NCBI RefSeq assembly: GCF_035582795.1 | Contig: NC_134370.1 | Span: 35,451,501 to 35,515,500, forward strand | Length of the DNA: 64,000 bases | Source: Mycteria americana | Taxonomy: Eukaryota > Chordata > Aves > Ciconiiformes > Ciconiidae | Reading direction: 5' to 3' | Shown: in pieces, positions 14,725-23,574 of the stretch | How positions within the stretch are numbered: the stretch's first letter is position 1 | Layout of the letters: each line of letters begins with the position of its first letter | Made by a program: the position numbers and the translations under genes | The notes under the pieces: model-generated | The model's database searches: none | Told to the model about the DNA's origin: nothing | The model's input: only the letters and a program-made list of their open reading frames with translations

Positions 14725-14790
14725 TAGGACTGTAAACAATGTACATAAATGCTGGTAAAGTGTGTTTACATAATATGTAAATAGATAAAG
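14725..14790. promoter_or_regulatory. Candidate enhancer core: inverted FOX sites with SOX- and POU-like motifs
   Basis: TGTAAACA (14,731-14,738) and TGTTTACA (14,763-14,770) are opposed forkhead sites. AACAATG (14,735-14,741) is SOX-like and ATGTAAAT (14,775-14,782) is one mismatch from an octamer. The cluster is about 13 kb downstream of EGR2, the side where the mammalian Schwann-cell enhancer with SOX10 and OCT6 sites lies. Identity with that enhancer is not shown. Confidence 0.25.
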
Positions 14791-15041
14791 AAAAGTACAT
14801 TCGCACCAACTACTGAGGAAAGAAAACAAATCATTTTTCTACGGCTAAAAGTACTGAATCACTTACCATCTGGTTTGGGAGGAAAAAAAGACCCACTCCA
14901 ATTCAACTGCAAAGAAAATCCTGTCTAAAAAAAGTAATCACATGCTAGATCCCCCTAAGTTCAATTTCCAATCATTTTCACATGGAGAGTTTTGTTTTCC
15001 TGGAGGAAAAAAAAAAATAGTAAGAAGGATGTGTGGCTTGT

Positions 15042-15105
15042 TAGGCCCTGATCCTGCAAGCTCTAAGTACTTAGCTATGAGGAATAGTGGAAGCTATTTT
15101 TCAGG
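15042..15105. repeat. Palindromic repeat, family B, left arm only
   Basis: TAGGCCCTGATCCTGCAAGC followed by TCTAAGTACTTAGC matches the GGCCCTGATCCTGCAAACACTTA...GCTTAA arm of a second palindromic repeat type. The opposite arm is not recognisable. Confidence 0.5.
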
Positions 15106-16878
15106 AAAAAGCTGAGTCTCTGCATCAGTTTCTGCTGGAATGCATCCTAATTTTCCAAGAAAAATCTGCCACACTTCTGCTACCATGCTGTGAAATACAA
15201 AAGTAAAATCTAGATACTAAATATCTGAACTAATTTCCCTTTATACCTTGGTAACATTTGGATTTTTTCCTCAATCATCTGAAGATATACCTATGCACAC
15301 TGTAGCATAGTGCAGAGGTGGTATGTTACTGACAAGTGTATTATTCTAACTGAAAAAGAGCATGTGGTCATGTAAATACTCTGCGTACTAGAGCACAACC
15401 AGCAAAGGTCATGTTTATAGCTCTGGCAAGCATCTGTCATTTCCAAACTTGTGACTTTTCACATTGTCCTCAAACACACCATTAAAATAACTTCCTTAAT
15501 TTTTAAAGAAACTAAAATTTTTATATCATTCTAATCCACACTTCAAAACCTAGCCTACACATAGCACTGATTTTCCAAATGTCTTTGTATGTTCCCTTTA
15601 ACAGTTGTTCATCCCACAACTGTATGTCATGGAACCAAACTGCCCTGTTCCCTCCTCGCCTCATTCCCTGCACACTCAATACCAACTCATCTGTGTGCTG
15701 CTTCTCTGGAACATCCCCCTGGCCTCATTCACTGACATTTCATCCACACTGGCATCTCTTCCTTCCTTCTCTTTTTCCTCGCCATTTTCCTCTACTAACT
15801 AATTGCTAACATTTTCTAATTGATGTTCTTGTATTTTAATACTTCTGTCTTGGAAGTAGTCAAATCCTGGTTGATAACCACAACTCAAAGAGAGATCAAT
15901 ACTGCTGCGTGGGCGGTTGTAACAGTCCTGTGGGTCCTGGCCTTTTTCTTCTGCTTCCCTCAGTCCACGTCCCTTGTTCAAACACTTGCATAAAACTTCC
16001 TTCCTCCTCCCGGGGGCCTCAAGGTTAATACGGACCCTTTACCTATGGGACAAAGAAGGATTTTACTGGATTTACCAATTAACCTAAACACTACAAACAC
16101 CTGAAAACACTGAAAGAAATTTCCCTGCCCCATTAAACACCTTACCCACTAAATTTTACCATTCACCTCTTTTTCTGCTGAACGCTAAGTCTTTCCATGA
16201 AAAAATGTATCTATTAGTTGTTTAAAATAGAAAAATGTTCCTTGGCTATTCCTTAAAAATTACTTATTCTTTCCTTCTTAAATTTAGCACTATTGATTAA
16301 CCCTGTATAGATCTCCACTGGGATAAATTTGATCCCAAATTGTTAAGAAATGAAAAAGTTCTCTCTCTTGCTGAAAAGAGACTCTTAAAATAACATTACA
16401 TGTATAACCAAAGGCAATCAAGTTACTAGGGCTTCATACGTTTCTGCTTATCACCTGTGTGACGACCACAACCAGTCCTCACTCATGATTGTGAAAAAGA
16501 AAGGCTTACCTTAAAGATAGTCTGTGCTAAACGCTAAAGCGTTTTTGCAGTGAGGGAAGGCTATGAGTGAGCACCAAGCAGGTTACAGTGACTCAGCTGC
16601 ACAGCAGTAACTCTTTAAAATAGGATTACTTTAGACCTTGCTAGTAAGGTTGCCTAAAAGTTGGTGTGTGATCACTACTTAAGGTAGCACAAGCAGTGGT
16701 AGACCCACACCTCACACCCTCTGGGACCCCAGTTAGTAAATGATCTACTTCCAACTCTCAGACTCCAACACAGTAGGATCACACCTTACCCTAGTACAAA
16801 AGTGCTCAAATACCGCACCTATCTCAAAGCAGGCAAAAGTAAATATGGCACTGAATCAGTGATAATGGGAGAACAGAC

Positions 16879-17082
16879 ATGCACCGAGAGAGAAACAAGG
16901 CTTTCGCTGCAAGGGAACAGCTTTTCTCATCACTGCCTGATGACGAGGACTCTGCAGAGTCTTCGTACGCCAAGCGGGCTTTTCCCCTGGGTCGTATCAA
17001 CAAAACCTTCCCTTTGCCATTTGAAAGCCAGCTGCTGAGGGGAGGGCTGAAGGCCAAGGGAGCTGCTTCCAAACAGAGGTGA
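16879..17082 (+). other. Unidentified 67-codon ORF at the head of a GC-rich block
   Basis: This frame is complete from ATG to stop. Its composition is balanced and more protein-like than other chance frames nearby: an acidic stretch LPDDEDSAESS, then KRAFPLGRINKTFPLPF and a basic end GLKAKGAASKQR. It is followed (17,140-17,480) by a GC-rich block that also carries a minus-strand donor-like GGCA/GTGAGT near 17,400. I recognise no family, and no strong acceptor or promoter is seen. It may be a chance frame or part of a non-coding transcript. Confidence 0.15.
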
Positions 17083-18230
17083 CCTTGCAAGCTTTCTCCC
17101 ACCCTCCACTCTCCCACTGAGTGACCAAACAGGACCCTTGGGATTCTCTGAAAAAGTAACAGAGATAGAAAAAAACCAAGTGGAGTTCGGCATTGATACA
17201 ACAGAGGCCGGAGGGGCCTTACGGGTCTGGCAGCCAGGGACAGTGACAGAATTCAAAGGACCTACAGGGAAGTGGTTTCAGAAACGTTGGAGAGAGCCAC
17301 GCTCTGAGCCTGAGGAACTGCCCGGTGGCAGCGAGCACCAGGTGGCTCCTCCCCAGCACAGCTGGGGTGGCAGGGGGGCGAGACGCAGCGCCCTGCACTC
17401 ACTGCCCGCAACAGCAGGATGGACTCCAGGTTCTCCACTTCCCCACCAGCCAGGACCTTCCATGGAGGAGACAAACCCCTCATGCTAATAAAGCATCAGC
17501 CGAGTACAACTTTCATTCCGTACCAAGTATCCCAGGAAACAGATTTCAACTTTCCCAATGGGTAGTGTCAGCATTTAAATTAACAGTAACTTATATCAAC
17601 AAAATGATAAATGCCTCCTATGCATTTTGCTGCTTTTGAATGCACTTATGTAAAATAAATATAAATTATTTTAATACAACCAGAGATAAAGATATGCAGG
17701 GAAGAAATCACAAGTAAACATATCACATCTTTAACTGTGTCTTTTCTGCTGTCAGGTAACAGACTAAAAGTGATGGTCCAAATTACGGTGCTCTGTACAT
17801 TATGCGATTAACCAGTTTAATCAATTATTTGTTTCCCATTTGTTTCTAATTACATTCTTCATAAAATAGTATCCATACACATTCCTGTTGGTATTTTATT
17901 TTGAAACTTATGCCAGTAATAAGAAAGAGTGACAATACAGCTTTTTGTGGACTCAGAATCACACTTGCAAATTGAGCTGCGGGTTTCTTTCCTCTCAGTA
18001 ATTATCAAAAAAATCTTTACCAAAAAAATCTTTTTTTACCTTCCTGCCCATATCTGAGCACCCAGGATTGTGAACACTTCAACAATATTCTTGAATATAT
18101 TTTTAAGTTTTAGACATAAAGGTCGTATTTTTCCCAGAGTATATAATCAGATTTTCTTTAGAAAACATTAAAGATACATGAAAAACTTAGAAACATCAAG
18201 TAATAACTCCTTCTACAACCATTAGGGGAT

Positions 18231-18251
18231 TCCTCCCTCTCTCTCTCTCTC
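18231..18251. repeat. CT microsatellite
   Basis: TCCTCCCT is followed by about eight CT units. Confidence 0.9.
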
Positions 18252-18527
18252 GTCACAGCTGCGTACAACTGGTGAAAGTGTTGCACAGCTCCGCAGCTGC
18301 AGTGGCTAAGAGTGACAGCACACAAGTGGCTCTGGCCAGAGATGCCTTCCTGCAAACTACATGCCAAGAAGGGAGCGCACGAAGAGAGGGCAGTTTCTAA
18401 CCACGCTGGTAGTCGTCTTCCTCACACTCAGGATCGGTCCTAGACAGTCAGAGAGTTCAGAAGGAATAAGGCCATGACTAACACCACCCATCACCACTGT
18501 CTAACCTGGGTGGCATCAGAGACATCA

Positions 18528-18595
18528 GCACAGATCTGATTTGCACCAGTGGAAATCAGTGGAGCTAAACTCAGAAGATCAGAATGAGGCTCATT
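18528..18595. repeat. Palindromic MITE-like repeat, family A, partial
   Basis: GATCTGATTTGCACCAGTGG, then AAATCAGTGGAGCTAAACTC and ending AGATCAGAATGAGGCTC. These are the TTACACCAGTGTAAATCAG and GGAGTAACTC segments of family A with retained complementary ends (TCTGAT / ATCAGA). Confidence 0.45.
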
Positions 18596-20129
18596 ATCTC
18601 TGCAAATTCATGCACCGGGAGTTGCATGCTGCACAGCCTTTCCTACTCTGAGTCACTCCAACTCCTGCTCTAGGCTCTTCAGTAGCAAACTGTCAATAAA
18701 ACTCATTAATGATGTGCTTTATATAGAAATAGTGCATTTAACAGAGAGGCTACAACAAATGAAGAGTGCAGCAAGGGGTGAATTACGTGGTTAATGGAAT
18801 ACAGGATGTGTGTCAGTAAAGAAGTGGTAAAGGTGGGTGGGAGTCTTAATGTTACATAGATCTCCTTGAAGTTTAGTATGTATATGAACCTAATTCCCCT
18901 TTTGATTTCAGTACAGTTATATCTAGCACTCCTCTGTGTTTCTATGGATATATAAATTCTCTGATGAATAATTGATAACCAACTTTCTTTTACGTAAGCC
19001 ATTACTGGAGAGCCAGCAAATATTACAGACATGTTGTTTGTCTTCTCTCTTTTTAGTCTTGTTCTCATCTGAATCATGTTTGGCTAGCATTCATATCTAT
19101 CTCCTTGATTGGTGGTAGCTATAAAAAAAATATATATACACCCTTGCAGAACCAGTGGCAGGAACAGTGCAAAAAAGATGTTCTTTGACACAGATTCTTA
19201 TTTTCCGTTGTATGTAAACACGTATCTGCAGCCGTTGGCAACATTATAATGGAGGATGGTTTCTGTACTGCCTGTCCAAGCTCTACACCTTGTGAAATAT
19301 TCTAGCATCGTGACACAACATTTAATTACAGCTAACAACTGACCTTCTAAGCAGGCGGCTGTCATTTTCGTCCATTCAAGACTGTTGTTTTACCTGATGG
19401 TTACAAGTAATTCTAACTTCTCAAACCAAATTAAGAGAATCTGGGAAGCAAACCCTAGAAGAAAGTGAAAATGAGCAAGGGATGTTTCACAAACCTGGGG
19501 GGAATTGTAATACATAACAGCAACAAAGAAGCAAGAAGCTGAAAAACTGTCAATCCCACAGGAGAGTTCAGGTAGAAAGGAGCCTAGAAATGGGGGCGGG
19601 GTTGGGCAGGAGAAAATAGCTGTAACACTTCTCAACACATTCTCTTTCTGTGTGTGGGGAAAAAACAAACACAGCAGGAGACCAAAACCGTAACCTGAAC
19701 CTGACCTCCCTCACACTCGTTGTATCACAAAACCACTGGGCTGAACTTTGGTCATTGCATCACCAACACAAAGCAGTCTCAAAGCCCAGCCAAGCAACGA
19801 CATTGTGATTTTTTTCTTTTTTGCTTCACGTGCACTCAAGATGGTAGAGGCCAGCTAAGAATATGGCCTTTCAGAAGAAAAAACATGTCAATTTGTCAGT
19901 TGGCTGGACAGCTTGCTTTTCTTTTGAGGTTGTTTTTAATTGGCTTTTTTTTTGGTTTTTTTTTTTAAATATTACTGCACTGAAAAATGTGGGTGTGATA
20001 TAGCATTTAACTGGAACATTAAGTGCCAAGGACATATTTTTGTCTGTATCTGTTAGAAATGGAAATCAATACAGTCGTTAAAAACATTGAGGATCATAAG
20101 GTGATCAGTTATGCAAAATATAAACCTTA

Positions 20130-20345
20130 TCACCGACATAACATGGCACCAGGAATGTTCACATAAAGATGTTCTTAAAATCTTAATAAACATCCTTGGA
20201 CATAGGGCATATGATTCATGGTTTACAGAGTAATAAGCACTAAAAGGGTCAAGTAACTCACCCAGCAAGTCAAGATCAGGCTGAGATCAGAACTCAGGAT
20301 CCTGGTTTTCCATGCTGATCTTTCTTACAACTGCATGTTACTCCA
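20130..20345 (+). mobile_element. MIR-like SINE, sense, old
   Basis: TTTACAGAGTAATAAGCACT, then GGTCAAGTAACTCACCCAG, CAGAACTCAGGATCCTGG and a final TGCTGATCTTTC segment follow the second half of a MIR consensus (TTTACAGATGAGGAAACTGA, GGTTAAGTAACTTGCCCA, GGATTCGAACCCAGG). The upstream GGCACCAGGAATGTTC at about 20,145 may be the GTGCCAGGCACTGTTC core. Divergence is high. Confidence 0.5.
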
Positions 20346-22129
20346 AGCACACAATGTCCTACCAATACCCAGCATTTCTATTTCTACAAAATGGCTTATT
20401 TTTGTGCTGCATAGAAAAAAAAAAAAACAGTGTGTTCAAAAGTGAGCATTCTAGCAATCACTTGCAAACATAAAATGTAATTGCTGAGGCAGGACACAAA
20501 TGGATAGCTTAAGCCAATAGAGAGATAATTTATCATTATCACTGATAATGATAACTGCTAAAAATTCCAGTCCATATCTCCATAATTAAATTGACTGTCC
20601 CTGAAGAGGACTGAATAGAAGAACACACTGAACATGGAGCCTTCCAAATACCTTGGCTTCTGACAAAATGCCAGTTGCCAATCAACACAGCAGCGGTGAG
20701 ACTGTCGGTATCCTCAGCAGTTCACTCCAATACAGAAAGGCTCACAGGCCATTAAAGGCTCTACCTCTCAACTCAAGATGTCTGCCCTCTCATTCTAAGC
20801 ATCCTGCCAGGCAGACCTGTTCCTGCCAGGTATAGAAACGCTCACCTGATCTTCACCCCATGCTCCCAACACTGGCACTGGAGAGAGAAATGACTTAAAA
20901 CATTGGTGTGTGAACATGAAACAGCTGGAGATTGCAATGCTTTGTAGCTTCAGGTGGAACTCGAAAGAAGCAACTCAGATCAACATCCTCATCTATGAAG
21001 AGGAAGCAATAATACCATGACCTAAATTTGCATTCTGTGCACCAAACTTACTTACAGAAGGAGGGAAATAGGTTTGGGAAGAGAGATTCAAGTCACTGAT
21101 CTTCGTTTACAGTATCAGTATGTCATCCTCTACTGGGCCATCACATACCCACATCATCTATATTTCTGATCCATGTATAATATGTAAGAATAGTATATGG
21201 CCACATATATCTGACTTAAGTTTAATGCATATCTTAAGATTTGAGTTTGCCTTTAATCAAGAAAACACATTGGTTTACCTTCTTTTAAATGAATTTTTTT
21301 AACTTGGTGGGCTGCAGCCACTGGAGTCCTATTTGATGGAGTATTATCATTCAGCTGTTTTTCAGAATCCTAACCAGCTCAGCCTAGACCATGGTACACA
21401 GGTGCTGAACACCCACTTAAATAATTGAACTCAAGGCAGTATGAGCCTGTATGTTTTTATGATCAGAACCTAACTTTGTTTAACAAATCCCAGCAAGAAC
21501 AGGTTAATTTCTGACTTCAAAACCACAGTATTTTCTAGGTGTGATCTGCTATGCGCAGTCATGCATATTAGAAAGAAGGCAATAGGATCGTTGCCACAGA
21601 TATATAAATGAAACAAAATGCTGCATGTAACGCCCTAGCAGAAGAGATGCTGTACCCTTTTTGTACATCAGCCTGAAACAACCACACACAGGCTCCACCA
21701 GGCTGGAACTGAGCCAAAAGATTATCCATCCTTTCTGTCACACGTGGATTCTCCGACGATCAGCGTCTGGAACTCCATGTGCTCGTTCGATGTTCATCTG
21801 TGGTTAAAGATAATGAATTCAGATACAATCACACTCAAAAGTGGCGATAAGGAGAGATATCAAGGACAGCACACGCCGTACAGCAAGACCTCAGTCCCGT
21901 ACTCCAACAGGAGCGGCAGTGTCAGAACGCAAGTTGAAGTCCGGTCAATTTGCCAAAATGGCTTAGCTGTAACAAGCAATTAGTGATCAAAAAATAAACC
22001 GTTTACGTAGTCCGTTCTATGTCCACGACCTTCACTACCGTGCTCAGTTTTACACGGCTAAACTACAAGCCAAGTAAAAAGTTCCTCCTGCACCTTCTCC
22101 TCACCGTCCCACAGCTATACGGGAGAACA
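20346..22129. other. Non-coding sequence upstream of the ADO CpG island
   Basis: AT-rich, with A runs (20,416-20,428) and no supported exon. Nothing here resembles ADO coding sequence, which is intronless. Confidence 0.6.
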
Positions 22130-22406
22130 CGCGCGGCACGGGAACTTTGTTTATTACCGTGGCTTGCCCGTCCCCGGCAGGCAGGGCACTGCGAAGACCC
22201 CCGGGCGGGCAAGCCTGCCTGCCCGCCCGCCGGGAGCGGGGCCGTGCCTGTGCCTGTGCCCGGGCCCCCGCAACTGGCGGGCGACGCCCCCCTCGCCGCC
22301 GCCCCTCAGCGCCCCGCCACGGGGGGCCGGGGCTGTGGAGGGCGCTTCCCGGGGCAGCGGCCCTCTCCCGCACGCCTCGCCTCGCCTCACCCCCCGCGGC
22401 GCTAAG

Positions 22407-22535
22407 ATGGCGGCCGCAGGCTGTGCCGCCGCACACCCCCGGCAGCCGGCCGGCCCCGCCGCCCCTCGCACGCCGCCCCGCGGGGCGCAGCCCCCGCCGG
22501 CCACTCACCTCCGCCGGCCCTGCTGGGAGCCGTAG
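22407..22535 (+). other. Candidate upstream ORF in presumed ADO 5' UTR (42 codons)
   Basis: The ATG inside the YY1-type AAGATGGCGGC element has a strong Kozak context (A at -3, G at +4). It opens a 42-codon frame that stops at 22,535, about 300 bases before the ADO start and in a different frame (offset 427 bases). It matters only if transcription starts upstream of 22,407. The encoded peptide is Ala/Pro-rich and looks like a by-product of base composition, so any role would be translational control, not a peptide function. Confidence 0.3.
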
Positions 22536-22833
22536 TCCTCCTCCCTCCGCCGCCGCCCCCCGCCCCCGGCTCCGCGCCGCCGGGCCGCCCCGCCGCCCCC
22601 GGCTCCGCGCCCCCGCGGGGCCCTGGGGAGCGGGGGGGGGAGGGGGGAGCGGCGGAGGCTGCGGGGCCGCGGCGAGGCGCGGGGCAGCGGCGCCGGCGGC
22701 GGGCAGGACTACGAGCCCCGTGGTGCACGGCGGCGCGGGCGCGCCTGCGCGGCGGGGGCAGGGAGAGGAGGCGGAAGCGGCGACGGGACCGCCTGCCGCG
22801 GCCGGGCGCGGCGGGGCCGGGCCGGGCGCCGCC

Positions 22834-23574
22834 ATGCCCCGGGACAACATGGCCTCCCTGATCCAGCGGGTGGCGCGGCAGGCGCGGATCACCTTCCGCA
22901 GCCCGGCGGGGCCGACCTTCGGGGAGAACCTGCACCGGCTGCAGCAGCTGCTGGACGAGGTGCGCGCCGAGGACTTGCACTTGGCGCCGCGGGGGCCGTC
23001 GGCGGCGGCGGCGGCGGCGGGCGGGGGGCTCCCGTGGGCCGGCGTGGTGCCGCCTGTCAGCTACATGCACATCTGCGAGACGGAGAGCTTCAGCATGGGC
23101 GTGTTCCTGCTGCGGAACGGCGCCTGCATCCCGCTGCACGACCACCCGGGCATGAACGGCATGCTGAAGGTGCTCTACGGCACGCTGCGCATCGCCTGCA
23201 TGGACACGCTGCCCGCCGCCGCCGCCCCGCCGCCCGCCGCCGCCGCCAACGGGCCCTGCCACCGCGCCCTGTTCCGCTCCCGCCAGCACTACACGCCGGC
23301 CTCCCCGCCCTGCCTGCTCTCGCCGCACACCGACAACCTCCACCAGATCGACGCCGTGGACGGGCCCGCCGCCTTCCTCGACATCCTGGCGCCGCCCTAC
23401 GACCCCCAGCACGGCCGGGACTGCCACTACTACCGCCTGCTGGAGGGGCCGCCGCCGCCGGCGGGCGCCGAGCCGCCCGGGCTGCCGCGGGAGGTGTGGC
23501 TGATGGAGACCCCGCAGGCCGCCGACTTCTGGTGCGGGGGCGAGCCCTACCCCGGGCCCCGCGTCTGCCTCTGA
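22834..23574 (+). CDS. ADO: 2-aminoethanethiol (cysteamine) dioxygenase, intronless, complete
   Basis: Thiol dioxygenase of the PCO/ADO family. It uses Fe(II) and O2 to oxidise cysteamine to hypotaurine and, in animals, N-terminal cysteines of proteins such as RGS4/5, which makes it an oxygen sensor feeding the Cys/Arg N-degron pathway (family knowledge). The 246-aa product begins MPRDNMASLIQR, as human ADO does, and ends PYPGPRVCL. The cupin iron ligands are visible: H102 and H104 in PLHDHPGM, and H170 in DNLHQIDAV. The Cys-Tyr cofactor pair reported in human ADO corresponds to C197/Y199 in DCHYYR. The reading frame is open far upstream because the island is CpG-rich; the ATG at 22,834 is chosen from N-terminal homology and a purine at -3. 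It is shorter than human ADO (270 aa): the N-terminal Gly/Ser insert is missing, and poly-Ala (57-62) and Ala/Pro (127-138) linkers replace divergent loops. One exon is expected for this gene. It converges on EGR2. Confidence 0.97.
   Translation: MPRDNMASLIQRVARQARITFRSPAGPTFGENLHRLQQLLDEVRAEDLHLAPRGPSAAAAAAGGGLPWAGVVPPVSYMHICETESFSMGVFLLRNGACIPLHDHPGMNGMLKVLYGTLRIACMDTLPAAAAPPPAAAANGPCHRALFRSRQHYTPASPPCLLSPHTDNLHQIDAVDGPAAFLDILAPPYDPQHGRDCHYYRLLEGPPPPAGAEPPGLPREVWLMETPQAADFWCGGEPYPGPRVCL

Larger units (their letters stand above)
10546..20129. other. Non-coding flank with scattered old repeats, no gene recognised
   Basis: Apart from the palindromic repeats, the CT microsatellite, the FOX/SOX cluster and the GC-rich block at 16.9-17.5 kb listed separately, I see only AT-rich unique sequence. 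The longest frame (14,000-14,518) is in low-complexity AT-rich DNA and looks accidental. 17,560-17,900 is AT-rich with several ATGCAT/ATTA motifs and could be regulatory. Confidence 0.5.

Noticed and set aside
20965-21045. Possible antisense MIR remnant (CCTCATCTATGAAGAGG, AATAATACC)
   Set aside because: Only two short segments fit the consensus; too weak to list as an element.
1-22129. Exons of ZNF365 (the next gene on this side in human)
   Set aside because: No frame matches the ZNF365 protein as I remember it; the gene probably lies beyond the left edge.
22147-22833. In-frame upstream extension of ADO (229 codons)
   Set aside because: Arg/Pro/Ala-rich with no homology; open only because stops are rare in the CpG island. 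ADO homology begins exactly at MPRDNM (22,834).
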